Assembly: GCF_014207135.1 (NCBI RefSeq)
Contig: NZ_JACHCC010000013.1
Location: 166,505-230,504, forward strand
Length of the DNA stretch: 64,000 nt
Source of the DNA: Pedobacter cryoconitis
GTDB taxonomy: Bacteria > Bacteroidota > Bacteroidia > Sphingobacteriales > Sphingobacteriaceae
Direction of reading: 5' to 3'
This document shows positions 29,501-37,992 of this stretch, in pieces; position 1 is the stretch's first letter; every line of letters begins with the position of its first letter. The notes below the pieces were generated by a model. It was given only the letters and a program-made list of their open reading frames with translations. It was not told the origin of the DNA and ran no database searches. Made by a program: the position numbers and the translations under genes.

Positions 29501-30220
29501 AATCAGCCGTTGATCTTTGGATTAACCGGTGCGGATGGCGGAGCTTTACAGGGGTATTCACAAAGAGGATTATTTTCTTTGGTTTTTAAAGGGCTGGATC
29601 CTAAGGACGGATCACCAACATTCATTAATGAGTATGGGAAGGTAGGGAATGATATTTATCTGCAGAGTAATTCTGTTCAATACCTCAAGTATGAAGGTCC
29701 TATTGATCCGACTTATACAGGAGGGTTTTCCAACAACTTTAAGTACAAGGACTTTACATTATCTACATTAATCACTTTTGCAGCTGGAAATAAGGTAAGG
29801 TTAAATCCTGCTTTTAAATCCTCATATACTGATTTGGACGCAATGCCGAAGGCTTTTCTATCCAGATGGGAAATGCCAGGGGATGAATTGAAAACTAATG
29901 TCCCTTCTATTTTAGATGCATTGGCTCAGGTACCGTTCAGAAATATATATGCTTATAATAACTATAATTATTCTACAGAGAGAGTTGCGGACGGAGGATT
30001 CATAAGAATGAAACAGATTATATTAAGTTATAATGTACCAGCAAGATTCTCGCAGAAATTAGGCTTTACCAATTCATCAATTAGTGTTGTAGGTAATAAT
30101 TTATTCCTGATTTATTCAGACAAGAAATTAAATGGACAGGACCCAGAGTTCTTTGGAACAGGAGGAGTTGCGCTACCGATTCCGCGTCAATTTACATTAT
30201 CATTAAAAGTAGGTTTCTAA
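26585..30220 (+). CDS. SusC/RagA-family TonB-linked receptor with STN domain
   Basis: 1,211 residues. After the signal region, an STN domain (about residues 38-115, LDTYLKKIELAYQVSFVYDA) handles FecR signalling. A CarboxypepD_reg-like domain follows (KGRVTSKKDGGYLPGVSVRE), then the plug (RMLEGRVAGVSVQNVSG, IRVRGATSITG and NPDDIESFNILKDAAATA QYGARAMNG) and a barrel ending in FTLSLKVGF. SusC proteins import ligands bound by a SusD lipoprotein; the SusD gene begins 11 bases downstream. The substrate is unknown. The metallohydrolase behind it suggests a peptide, metal or modified ligand rather than a simple glycan. Confidence 0.95.
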   Translation: MEKHYSKRMRRLKYGLRAILLCIVFCTSLANAEEVQRTVLKTERLDTYLKKIELAYQVSFVYDAAQINKATNLEVPAKLVSIKADLEPLREKGINYNIVGKQVILVKVPLQIAKQMITVKGRVTSKKDGGYLPGVSVREKGVKNAVSSDSQGNYQIRVQDNAVLTFSFIGYKTVVTEVNGRSSIDITMDEDAGQLNEVSIVSTGYQDLNKKLFTGSATALKASDVKRDGITDVSRMLEGRVAGVSVQNVSGTFGAAPKIRVRGATSITGDNKPLWVVDGIILEDVVNISNEQLSTGDPSTLVGSSVAGLNPDDIESFNILKDAAATAQYGARAMNGVVIITTKKGKNTEGKPVVSYTGNFSSYMKPSYSSFDIVNSADQMNIYLEMQNKGWLNHANTSRAANGGVFAKMFNQMYIYNPATDSYALKNDVPSQKQFLQRYANANTDWFDVLFKQSFMQEHSVSISSGTQRSKIYASTSFLKDNGWTVGDNVKRFTGNIRGNFDINDRLSIELITQGSIRDQKAPGTLGRNGNPVYGTYDRDFDINPFSYALNTSRTLTPYDANGNREFFTQNYAPFNILNELENNTLTLSVIDLKVQGGVKYKITDHLKYSFDGAYRYARTSQEHKITENSNMAQAYRAGIRPDDATIRKNNKFLYSNPDDPNALPVSVLPYGGFYNTNDDNITNYYVRNSLEYNNTFNKDHLVNFFATQEMRYINRQNKTFDGYGYQYDKGGVPFIDPAIVKSNVEGGFNYYSMGYRYERYLNYSLRGAYSYKGKYSLNATGRYDGSNLLGESRTARWLPTWNVSGAWNIDTEDFMQGESLKKILNRATLRATYGLVASMGSAQNSSLVVKSMATKRPYLPEKETKLYIEGLENSELTFEKLNELNIGLDLGLFDERLTLTVDAYKRNSFDLIGEVRTSGIGGEALKRANYADMTSKGIEASLGALVIKSKDFSWRTQLIFAHNTNKITNLKNQPLIFGLTGADGGALQGYSQRGLFSLVFKGLDPKDGSPTFINEYGKVGNDIYLQSNSVQYLKYEGPIDPTYTGGFSNNFKYKDFTLSTLITFAAGNKVRLNPAFKSSYTDLDAMPKAFLSRWEMPGDELKTNVPSILDALAQVPFRNIYAYNNYNYSTERVADGGFIRMKQIILSYNVPARFSQKLGFTNSSISVVGNNLFLIYSDKKLNGQDPEFFGTGGVALPIPRQFTLSLKVGF

Positions 30221-30231
30221 AAGATTTGAAA

Positions 30232-31695
30232 ATGAAAAAATTATATATATCAGTTCTTGCTCTGGCTTTGATTTCTACGGGAGGCTGTAAAAAGTTTCTG
30301 GAGCAGTCTCCGGATCAGAGAACCCAAATAAATTCAGTAGATAAAGTAGCTCAATTATTAACCAGCGCTTATCCGGAGGCAAATTATATTCCCTTTACAG
30401 AATCGGCTTCTGACAATGCAGAAGATAAAGGGCCTACGGTAACTGACCAGCAGAGATTTGTTGTGCAGCCTTATTTCTGGCAGGATAATGATGATTATAA
30501 CCAGGATACGCCGATTTATTACTGGAATTCCAGCTATACAGCTATCGCCGCTGCAAACGAAGCACTTTCTGCAATTGGAAAAGCTGACAATAAAGCGGAT
30601 TATGATGCATATAAAGGGGAAGCGTTACTAGCCCGTGCTTATGCGCATTTCATGCTGGTTAATCTATATGCTAAGGTTTATGATCCGACAGGTAACAATA
30701 CCTCTCCCGGAATTCCTTATGTAACCAGTCCGGAGAAAGTTGTGAATGGTCAATATACACGTGGAACTGTACAGTCAGTTTATGACCAGATTGAGAAGGA
30801 TATAGTTGAAGGTATGCCATTAATTAAAAATAGCGCCTATACTGTACCTAAATATCATTTCAATCTGGCAGCAGCACATGCTTTTGCCGCAAGATTTTAT
30901 CTCTTTAAACAGAACTATGCTAAAGTAATTGAACATGCAAGTGCGGTTTCTCCTGGAAATTCATTCGCGACGATCATTAGGCCATGGAGTACACGGTATA
31001 AAAATTATACTGGAGCAGAAATGCGTACAAATTTCACCATGGCTACGGAACCTTCAACCTTGTTGCTGATTGAGACTGCTTCTTCATGGGCAAGGACAAT
31101 ACGTCCCCGTTATGGATTCGGACAGATGACAGAAGGCGCTATGTTTGAAACGAATAATGTTACAGGTAAAAGATGGGTGCATGCATTATATACCTACACA
31201 GTACCCAACTATTCCTTTTTGAAATGGAATGAGTACTTCGTTAAGACAAGTCAGAACGCAACTATTGGGGAGCCTTATACCATCGTACCGGTATTAACTG
31301 CTGACGAAGCGCTGTTAAACAGGGCTGAGGCTTATGTCTCTCTGGGGCAGAATGATCTTGCGCTGAAAGACCTGAATACTTTTGTAAGTACAAGACTGGC
31401 TAGTTATAATCCCGTAAGTGATGCTGTTACATTAGCTAAGGTAGCAGACTATTACGGTACTGCTGATAGTAAAACTGGGCTGATCAAGGCAATACTGGAT
31501 TTTAAGAAAGCAGAATTTGCCATGGAGGGGCTACGTTGGTTTGATATCCTGAGATATAAACTTCCAGTTAAACATAACGTAATGGCTAATAACGGAAGTT
31601 CGACCTATATAGAGCTTGGTGCTGATGATCCGCGTCGTTTATTTCAGTTGCCCTCACAAGTTCAACTGTCCGGTATAGATCAGAATCCCAGATAA
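30232..31695 (+). CDS. SusD/RagB-family lipoprotein
   Basis: 487 residues from ATG 30232, preferred over TTG 30226. The lipoprotein signal is LYISVLALALISTGGC. SusD motifs include NSSYTAIAAANEAL, the alpha-helical segment GEALLARAYAHFMLVNLYA, DQIEKDIVEGMPLI and, near the end, FKKAEFAMEGLRWFDILRY. It is the surface lid that hands substrate to the SusC barrel upstream. The gene sits between SusC and the metallohydrolase gene and is part of the same transcript. Confidence 0.95.
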   Translation: MKKLYISVLALALISTGGCKKFLEQSPDQRTQINSVDKVAQLLTSAYPEANYIPFTESASDNAEDKGPTVTDQQRFVVQPYFWQDNDDYNQDTPIYYWNSSYTAIAAANEALSAIGKADNKADYDAYKGEALLARAYAHFMLVNLYAKVYDPTGNNTSPGIPYVTSPEKVVNGQYTRGTVQSVYDQIEKDIVEGMPLIKNSAYTVPKYHFNLAAAHAFAARFYLFKQNYAKVIEHASAVSPGNSFATIIRPWSTRYKNYTGAEMRTNFTMATEPSTLLLIETASSWARTIRPRYGFGQMTEGAMFETNNVTGKRWVHALYTYTVPNYSFLKWNEYFVKTSQNATIGEPYTIVPVLTADEALLNRAEAYVSLGQNDLALKDLNTFVSTRLASYNPVSDAVTLAKVADYYGTADSKTGLIKAILDFKKAEFAMEGLRWFDILRYKLPVKHNVMANNGSSTYIELGADDPRRLFQLPSQVQLSGIDQNPR

Positions 31696-31753
31696 TCCGA
31701 TAGACTGATATCATTCTAAGGATAGCGTAATCATCATTAAAAAAAATATAGCG

Positions 31754-33100
31754 ATGAAAAATATAATTCAGACAGGTGTTGTTATTTTATTTATTCTAAT
31801 GACACTCTCTTCTTGTAAAAAGGAGGAAAAACTCAATGCTAATTTATCAATCATTGATAAAAATATTATAGACAAGACTCCAACGGATTTATGGTTGGAT
31901 GAAAATTATCTAAAACCTTATAATATCGAAACCAAATTCAGATATGATCGTTTTGAATTAACCCTGGGAAAGAATGTGACCCCACCTCTTGAGTCGCAGG
32001 TAATCCCTGCCATGGAAATGGTAAAGGCGGTGTGGATCAAACCTTTTGAAGCGGTTGGTGGTGCAGATTTCATAAAAAGGATCTCTCCCAAGCAATTTAT
32101 TCTGGCAGGAAGTGCTGAGTATAACAGTGATGGGACAATCACGCTAGGAACTGCAGAAGGCGGTCGTAAGATTGTATTATATGTGATCAACAGTTTTGAT
32201 AAAACAAATCTGGCATCTGTTAAACAGACAATTCAGGTTATACAGCATGAATACACACACATTTTAAATCAGACTGTAGATTATCAGACAGATTTTCAGA
32301 ATATCTCAAAAGGTGGCTATGTGGCTAACTGGACACAAGAAACTCTGGCAAACGGTAGAGCACTAGGTTTTATTACCCAATATGCAAGGGCAGCTCCAGA
32401 AGAAGATTATGCGGAAATGTCTTCAAATATGCTGATGATGGGACGTGTTGTATTTAACGCAATTGTAAGTACTACGCCAGCAGACGGACAATTGAAGTTA
32501 AAAAAGAAGGAGCAGTATGTAGTTGACTACTTTAAATCGGCTTTTAATATTGATTTTTATGCATTGCAAACTGAAGTCCAGAATGCGTTGAATAATATTA
32601 CAGCACCAGTTCTGGCGAAGCTCATTGGTCCGGGAATAGGTTACACGACTCTTTATTCAAATCCGAATACAGATATTAGCCAGTCTTCGGAGTTTTCGGG
32701 CTTGTGGAAAACAGCATCGGCAAATATGACTGCCAGTGGATTTACTGTCAATGACATCACAATGACCTTTAAGGCAGCAAATGCAATGACTTTAAGGTAT
32801 AGCTTCTCGTCTGGTGCTTCGGTTTACCAGGCTGATGCAGATTATACACTGACCATTGATGCTGCTGGGATTGGAACAATCAAACTCTCGGCTACGCAAC
32901 CAACAACAGCAACATATAACAATATGAACCTGATCAATCCGATGATGGCTCCTGTAAACAACTATTTTAAAAATAATAAATTTAAAATAGACTGGATCAA
33001 TAAGATTATTCCCGGAAATATTGGGGGAATAGGGTCATTAGGTGCATTTTATAAACAAACGGATGGAAGTTCTTACTTCTACGGGGCTATGGGTCAATAA
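31754..33100 (+). CDS. Substrate import-associated zinc metallohydrolase lipoprotein
   Basis: 448 residues with a lipoprotein signal (VVILFILMTLSSC). A zincin motif HEYTH is visible in QTIQVIQHEYTHILNQ, followed by a downstream Glu-rich segment (APEEDYAEM) that may supply the third zinc ligand. This matches the TIGR04549-like lipoprotein family found beside SusCD pairs. It is expected to cleave the ligand at the cell surface or in the periplasm before or during uptake. The final third lacks a recognised domain. The DUF4302 gene follows 16 bases later. Confidence 0.85.
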   Translation: MKNIIQTGVVILFILMTLSSCKKEEKLNANLSIIDKNIIDKTPTDLWLDENYLKPYNIETKFRYDRFELTLGKNVTPPLESQVIPAMEMVKAVWIKPFEAVGGADFIKRISPKQFILAGSAEYNSDGTITLGTAEGGRKIVLYVINSFDKTNLASVKQTIQVIQHEYTHILNQTVDYQTDFQNISKGGYVANWTQETLANGRALGFITQYARAAPEEDYAEMSSNMLMMGRVVFNAIVSTTPADGQLKLKKKEQYVVDYFKSAFNIDFYALQTEVQNALNNITAPVLAKLIGPGIGYTTLYSNPNTDISQSSEFSGLWKTASANMTASGFTVNDITMTFKAANAMTLRYSFSSGASVYQADADYTLTIDAAGIGTIKLSATQPTTATYNNMNLINPMMAPVNNYFKNNKFKIDWINKIIPGNIGGIGSLGAFYKQTDGSSYFYGAMGQ

Positions 33101-33116
33101 TCTAAATGATAATCAA

Positions 33117-34433
33117 ATGAAAAAAATCGCAATATATACCTTGTTCTCTCTGGCCATATTTTCTGGTTGTAAGAAGAACAATGAAATCCTGGTCGACGGA
33201 GAAAGGCCGGAAGAAAGAGTTACCGAAGCATTGACAAAATACAAAACTACCTTGACAAGTAGTCCATTCGGATGGAAAGCATATTTATATCCAAATGGAG
33301 GAGGGGGATACTCCTTTTATTTAAATTTTACGGATAAAAACAGGGTTACAATGTATGCTGATTTGGATACTGATCCGGCAACGACGAGTATGGAAAGTTC
33401 TTACCGTATAAAAGCAAATCAGATACCATCATTGTTATTTGATACCTATAATTATATGCACAGACTCTCTGATCCTAATCCAAATGTATTTGGTGGAGTT
33501 TCGGGATGGGGTCTTTATTCAGATTTTGAATTCTCTTTCCTGCAGCAGGAAAGAGATACTTTAAAATTGGAAGGTAAACTCCTGGGCAGCAAATTTGTAT
33601 TGGTAAAGGCAAGTAAGGCAGAACAGGATGCTTATAATGCAAAAGGACTATATAATTCGATGGTCGTGTCTTCAAAGTATTTTGACAACAATAAGAATCT
33701 GTATTTTAGTATTGATGGTACAATTAAACTTCAAACGCTGTTTAATTATAGTCAGAAAACACTTTCTGTAATCTGGGATGATAAGGGTACTATTAATACT
33801 GTTTCCGCACCATTTGTATTTACTTTAACAGGTGTTTTATTACAAAATCCGCTATTTGTGAACGGTAAAATGTTCAGTGAGTTTATATGGGATGCGACAA
33901 CAGGGAATTTTTATACCACAGTTGATAATAAGCGTATAGATGTTATAGCTGCTTCAGGTCCTTTATTACCTCTTCATGCTTTGATTGGAATTAACTATTC
34001 AAGTATCATTGTGCCAAATGCAACCAGTTATCCTGGGTGGTCAGTAGATTTTGTAGCAAGGAGGGCAGCAGTAGCTAATGCAATATTGACCGGTCCTTAT
34101 AGCTTAAGATTAGATCGTATGATCTTCAGTTTTAATACAGGTCAGCAATCACTAGGTCTTACTACGGATATTTATCAGGGGGCAACTAAATTTACAGGCG
34201 TCTTTCCTTTTACCTATACTAAAACGACATCTGGGACTTACAAATTTACAGCAGGGGCACCTACAGGAAATGGAAGTCTGATTGTTAAAGAAATGGCACC
34301 CATAACCACTCAAAGATTAAGTGCAGATCAGTTTACTTTAGATTACTTTATAAACCCGACCACGAAACAAGTACTGGGACAGTTCAAGAGTGTTGAGCAT
34401 CCCGACTTTACATTCTCTGGCACCCTTCAATAA
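33117..34433 (+). CDS. DUF4302-domain lipoprotein
   Basis: 438 residues from ATG 33117, chosen because it begins a clean lipoprotein signal (KKIAIYTLFSLAIFSGC); an upstream GTG/ATG extension would overlap the metallohydrolase gene. The segment TSSPFGWKAYLYPNGGGGYS is typical of DUF4302. The family occurs with SusC, SusD and the HEXXH lipoprotein, and its molecular role is unknown. A surface-exposed accessory binding protein is plausible. A terminator hairpin begins 30 bases downstream, closing the operon. Confidence 0.85.
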   Translation: MKKIAIYTLFSLAIFSGCKKNNEILVDGERPEERVTEALTKYKTTLTSSPFGWKAYLYPNGGGGYSFYLNFTDKNRVTMYADLDTDPATTSMESSYRIKANQIPSLLFDTYNYMHRLSDPNPNVFGGVSGWGLYSDFEFSFLQQERDTLKLEGKLLGSKFVLVKASKAEQDAYNAKGLYNSMVVSSKYFDNNKNLYFSIDGTIKLQTLFNYSQKTLSVIWDDKGTINTVSAPFVFTLTGVLLQNPLFVNGKMFSEFIWDATTGNFYTTVDNKRIDVIAASGPLLPLHALIGINYSSIIVPNATSYPGWSVDFVARRAAVANAILTGPYSLRLDRMIFSFNTGQQSLGLTTDIYQGATKFTGVFPFTYTKTTSGTYKFTAGAPTGNGSLIVKEMAPITTQRLSADQFTLDYFINPTTKQVLGQFKSVEHPDFTFSGTLQ

Positions 34434-34462
34434 ATACGCAACACCTAGAAAAACAAATACCT

Positions 34463-34500
34463 AAGCTTCCCTCCTTAAATTAAGAAGGGGAGCTTTTTTA
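34463..34500 (+). terminator. Rho-independent terminator of the SusCD operon
   Basis: A 14-bp stem (34463-34476 with 34482-34495, one mismatch and one G-U pair) with a 5-nt loop is followed by a T-run. It lies 30 bases after the DUF4302 gene. Confidence 0.85.
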
Positions 34501-34626
34501 TTTAATAAGCTTGTTGTATGCAACAGGGTTAAAACATGTAGGAATGAAAAATAATACTCTGGATGTGTATTATATTCCCCATTATTATATTGATAAATCT
34601 GACTGGAAAACAGATGTGGTATTGGT

Positions 34627-34965
34627 TTAAAGAATTTCAGTCTTTTGCGTTCTGATAATTTCGTATAGTTCAATCATTTTTTTTTGCTGGTCGTTGTATC
34701 TCGTGTTCAGATCATCCAACTGTTTTTTAAGATCCGGATATTGCTCGTCTTTTGAATTTTTTTCACCTATCCGGAGTAAGTCAACCATCGAAACGCCGTA
34801 TATATCAGCTATTTGCTGTACTTTATTGAAAGATACATCTGTTATTCCTGTTTCTATTTTAGAATAAGCTGTAACAGATATGCCCAATTGATCGGCTACG
34901 ATTTTCTGACTAATGCAATGTGTACTGCGAATTGCTCTTAGCTTCTTTCCAATGTTTTGAATCAT
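34627..34965 (-). CDS. XRE-family helix-turn-helix regulator with coiled-coil tail
   Basis: 112 residues. The HTH_3 domain fills residues 5-60 (IGKKLRAIRSTHCISQKIVA, then LGISVTAYSKIETG and the ADIYGVSMVDLL segment). The last 40 residues are a charged coiled coil (LDDLNTRYNDQQKKMIELYE). Such small Bacteroidota regulators are usually dimeric repressors. The target is unknown; there is no partner toxin or phage gene in view. The gene stands alone on the minus strand between the SusCD operon and an unexplained gap. Confidence 0.9.
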   Translation of the reverse strand: MIQNIGKKLRAIRSTHCISQKIVADQLGISVTAYSKIETGITDVSFNKVQQIADIYGVSMVDLLRIGEKNSKDEQYPDLKKQLDDLNTRYNDQQKKMIELYEIIRTQKTEIL

Positions 34966-35567
34966 TTGTTATAGGGTTTGATGAATTAAAAAATGGTATT
35001 TTTTCAAAAAAAATATTTTTGCTAAGTGAAATATTGCAAAAGAAAGGCCAAGTAAACAATAATGGCTGGGGCGGTAACATGATGGGGTTAGCTTTGTTAA
35101 AGTTCGATTTATTATGGCTATCATTTGAATTTATCAATCCTGTTAGATGGTTTAATAAAATATCTGATAATCGTTTAGCGATACAAATGCGTAATGCAAT
35201 GCCGATGTTTTGCTGTTTTTTTATTTCAAGTATAGCCTTGGTGATGCTTTTTTTGAAAACAGCAAAAATTTTGTGAATTAACCCCATGTCTTTTTCAGGG
35301 TATAAGGTGTGGATAATATCAATTTATTGATCAGGTATGTTATGTGCTGTCCAAAGCATGTTATGTGATGCTTATCTAAATTATTCTAGTAAATATAATC
35401 AATAGATAAAATTGGAAAATTTGTAAGAAGGAGTTATAAAGACTTTGACGATCAGGCCTCAGCTAGGTAGTAGGCGGAGGCTTTGTTATTAGAGTTCCGA
35501 TATGTCAGGGCGAGAGTCTGTTTGTCATCTTGTGGCTCCTGCTAAAGCCAAAAGGAAAAATAAAGAA
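34966..35567. other. Gap of about 600 bases without a supported gene
   Basis: Two open frames overlap here on opposite strands (plus 34920-35276, minus 34910-35287). Both run into the XRE gene and neither matches a known family or shows a convincing start. The left part is AT-rich and should contain the XRE promoter. Around 35450-35550 is a more GC-rich patch with short inverted repeats. I see nothing further that I can name. Confidence 0.5.
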
Positions 35568-35595
35568 GAAAAGACCAGTAGAACCGGTCTTTTCT
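35567..35595 (-). terminator. Terminator hairpin of the DUF6799 gene
   Basis: A perfect 10-bp stem (35567-35576 with 35586-35595) with a 9-nt loop lies just beyond the stop of the minus-strand DUF6799 gene. Read on the minus strand it is followed by a T-rich stretch. Confidence 0.6.
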
Positions 35596-35605
35596 GTCAG
35601 GATGG

Positions 35606-35971
35606 TTATTGCATGGCAGTAGTATCTTTGCTCATTTTTGAATTCATGGGTTTTTTCCATTTCATTGGCATCATTTTACCATTCATGCTCATGACGTTTC
35701 CATTTTTCATCATCCATGTTTTTCCATCTTTCATTTTTACGGTTCCATCAGTGGACACTGTTGCACCATTTTTAAGAGTGACAGGCTCTGTCATTTCCAT
35801 TTTCTTTCCGTCTTTCATCATCCACATCTTTCCGTTCTTCATCATGATATGGTCGTGCATTTTTGCCATTTTCTGATGATGCATCTTTGAATGCATGGTT
35901 GTGTCTTGTGCGATAGCAGCACTGCATGAGAGCAGTATCACTGCTGCAAATGCAAGGAATACTTTTTTCAT
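35606..35971 (-). CDS. Secreted Met/His-rich DUF6799-like protein
   Basis: 121 residues with a signal peptide (KKVFLAFAAVILLSCSAAIAQ). The mature part holds about 24 Met, several His and repeated KMWMMKDGK / KTWMMKNGN units, the pattern of DUF6799. Methionine and histidine clusters (HSKMHHQKMAKMHDH) often bind copper or silver, but this is inference here. The gene is alone on the minus strand, with its own terminator and with inverted repeats upstream, which suggests separate regulation. Confidence 0.8.
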   Translation of the reverse strand: MKKVFLAFAAVILLSCSAAIAQDTTMHSKMHHQKMAKMHDHIMMKNGKMWMMKDGKKMEMTEPVTLKNGATVSTDGTVKMKDGKTWMMKNGNVMSMNGKMMPMKWKKPMNSKMSKDTTAMQ

Positions 35972-36346
35972 CTTTTTTGTTTTTTGGTTATTTAGTTTTG
36001 TTTACGGATAATGTTCTTTAGTTTTAATTTTATTCAGAACATTATTTGTTGTTTATAAACAATCACACTGTAAATTGGTTTTGACTAATTTTATAGACCA
36101 AAATAGTGTACGTATTTGAATGTTCGCTGTTAGTATGAAGTTTGCTGATAGCACTTAAAATAGAAATAGTTAAATTTCTATAATAAAATTCCTTTTACTT
36201 CCGGATTAAGTAATCAAATAGTTAATTTTAAATGATAATACTTAATTTAACCGAATTGGTCGAATTATTGCTTTGACGGGAATACTAGGTGATTTGATAG
36301 TGAATTGTATTTTATTAACTAATTTTAACAGAGATCCTGCTCACTT
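35972..36346. promoter_or_regulatory. Intergenic region with two inverted repeats
   Basis: 375 bases between the divergent DUF6799 and beta-barrel genes. It holds a perfect 10-bp inverted repeat (36008-36017 with 36036-36045, 18-nt spacer) and a 14-base palindrome (TTGTTTATAAACAA, 36049-36062). Both lie 40-90 bases upstream of the DUF6799 start and may be operator sites. No full Bacteroidota promoter consensus is visible for either gene. Confidence 0.4.
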
Positions 36347-37054
36347 ATGATAAAAACATACTTGCTTTTTTTTCTTATAATGCTCTCAACTCTGGCATAT
36401 TCACAAACTAACGGTGATTATCTCTATAGCGTAGGTATTAAAGGTTACAGCTATATGCAAATGCCGAAAATTATGAATCAGACGGCTGGAAATACCTATC
36501 TGAATAGTTATTTTAATAGTTTCTTGTTGAAATTCAATGATAACCTGTTCAGTTACAGATTAGGCGGAAGTTATTTGAATAGAAATGAGAGTTTTCGTAA
36601 TAACTGTGATAATTGTGACCTCGTCAGTGGCAAAATGAAAGATTATGCTTTCAAAATTGGTTTTGAAAAGAATCTTACTTATTCCAAGATTCAACCTTAT
36701 TTAGCTCTTGATTTAGGCTACAGATCAAATAAGTTTGATGGAATTTCAAACAACATAAATCCAATATTAAATGCGCAGGCAGGTGAGGCGAGTGTGGTTA
36801 TTCCTGCAAATCAAGTCATAGCAACCAAAGAAGGGTTTACAATTACTCCGGTTATAGGAATAAAAATCAACCCTATTAAAGAAATTTCTATCTTCGTGGA
36901 AAGTAATCTGGAATTCTTTTACTCTTATGAACGTCAGGAGTCAGTGCCTCAGGATGCTTCAAACGTACGTTCTTTGGATAAATTTCATAAGACAGAATAC
37001 TTGTTTAATCCTGTTTCAATAGGTATTCAATTTCATATTGGGAATAAAAATTAA
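36347..37054 (+). CDS. Putative outer-membrane beta-barrel protein
   Basis: 235 residues with a signal peptide (LLFFLIMLSTLAYSQ). The mature part alternates strands (LFSYRLGGSYLNRNESF, KIQPYLALDLGYRS, GFTITPVIGIKINP) and ends in PVSIGIQFHIG, the pattern of a small 8-10-strand barrel. A CDNC motif near residues 87-90 is notable. I do not recognise a specific family. It overlaps the rfbD start by one base, so it heads, or is carried with, the polysaccharide locus. Confidence 0.65.
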   Translation: MIKTYLLFFLIMLSTLAYSQTNGDYLYSVGIKGYSYMQMPKIMNQTAGNTYLNSYFNSFLLKFNDNLFSYRLGGSYLNRNESFRNNCDNCDLVSGKMKDYAFKIGFEKNLTYSKIQPYLALDLGYRSNKFDGISNNINPILNAQAGEASVVIPANQVIATKEGFTITPVIGIKINPIKEISIFVESNLEFFYSYERQESVPQDASNVRSLDKFHKTEYLFNPVSIGIQFHIGNKN

Positions 37055-37911
37055 TGAAGAAAAATGTTATCGTAATTGGTGGTAGTGGACAGCTCGGACA
37101 ATGCCTGTCTGAGGTTGTTGCAGTAAAAAATGATATGTTCAGTTATGTGTTCCTTTCCAAAGAAGATCTGAACCTTGTAAATGCTGATGAGATAGCAAAA
37201 CTGTTTGAACAGTACAAACCTTTATATTGTATTAATTGTGCAGCTTATACAGCTGTCGATCAGGCTGAGGAAGATCATGATCGTGTTTTTGAGATCAATG
37301 AGTTTGCCGTGAAAAGGCTGGCAGAAAATTGTTTGGCTCACCATACGACACTGATACATATATCAACAGATTTTGTTTTTAATGGAAGTTCGAGTATTCC
37401 ATTAACGGAGAATATGGATGCCAGTCCAGTGAATGTCTATGGTTTGTCTAAGTTGAAAGGAGAGCAAAGAATTCAGGAGATAATGGATCAGTATTTTATT
37501 TTAAGAACCAGTTGGTTATATTCTGAAAAGGCGAATAATTTTGTGAAAACAATGTTAAAGCTGGCACAGAGCAGGGACACCTTAACAGTTATCTTTGATC
37601 AGATTGGTACACCAACTTATGCGATGGACCTGGCAAGGGTTATTGTAAATATTATACAAAATGATAAGCAGGCATACGGACTTTATCATTACAGTAATGA
37701 AGGTATAGCCTCATGGTATGATTTTGCAAAGGCCGTCTTTGAATTTGCTGAGGTAGATATGAAAGTCTTACCTGTTGCTTCTTCAGCTTTTGTAACCAAG
37801 GCAAAGCGTCCACATTATTCTGTTATGGATAAGACAAAAATCAAAACTGTATTGGATGTTGAAATACCCTATTGGAGAGATAGCTTGAATTTCTGTATAC
37901 AAAATTTATAA
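37054..37911 (+). CDS. rfbD: dTDP-4-dehydrorhamnose reductase
   Basis: 285 residues, close to the usual RfbD length. The Rossmann motif is VIGGSGQLGQCL and the SDR catalytic pair lies in YGLSKLKGE, after STDFVFNG. Family segments ILRTSWLYSE and YHYSNEGIASWYDFA are present. It reduces dTDP-4-keto-L-rhamnose to dTDP-L-rhamnose with NADPH. The partner genes rfbA, rfbB and rfbC are not in this window. A dTDP-rhamnose-4-epimerase-like enzyme at 59184 may use its product. Confidence 0.92.
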   Translation: MKKNVIVIGGSGQLGQCLSEVVAVKNDMFSYVFLSKEDLNLVNADEIAKLFEQYKPLYCINCAAYTAVDQAEEDHDRVFEINEFAVKRLAENCLAHHTTLIHISTDFVFNGSSSIPLTENMDASPVNVYGLSKLKGEQRIQEIMDQYFILRTSWLYSEKANNFVKTMLKLAQSRDTLTVIFDQIGTPTYAMDLARVIVNIIQNDKQAYGLYHYSNEGIASWYDFAKAVFEFAEVDMKVLPVASSAFVTKAKRPHYSVMDKTKIKTVLDVEIPYWRDSLNFCIQNL

Positions 37912-37956
37912 GCCGTTTCAAATGTCATATATTTCTCAGAAATCAAATAATTCATT

Positions 37957-37964
37957 TATCTTTG
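37957..37964 (+). promoter_or_regulatory. Possible -7 promoter box before gmd
   Basis: TATCTTTG matches TANNTTTG and lies 28 bases upstream of the gmd start. No TTTG box is found at exactly 19 bases upstream (a TTTC lies 21 bases away), so the promoter is tentative. Confidence 0.4.
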
Positions 37965-37992
37965 GTCCCTACATTTAAAAAATATTAACCAA

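Noticed and set aside
34920..35276. Plus-strand frame of 118 residues
   Set aside because: It is antisense to the XRE start, with no signal, domain or ribosome-binding context. A hydrophobic C-terminal stretch alone is not enough.
34910..35287. Minus-strand frame of 125 residues overlapping the XRE start
   Set aside because: It overlaps an opposite-strand frame of similar length and the XRE gene, and it matches no known family.
35502..35876. Plus-strand frame of 124 residues opposite the DUF6799 gene
   Set aside because: Its Phe/Ile-rich sequence is the antisense of the Met/Lys-rich repeats; the minus-strand gene has a signal peptide and a terminator.
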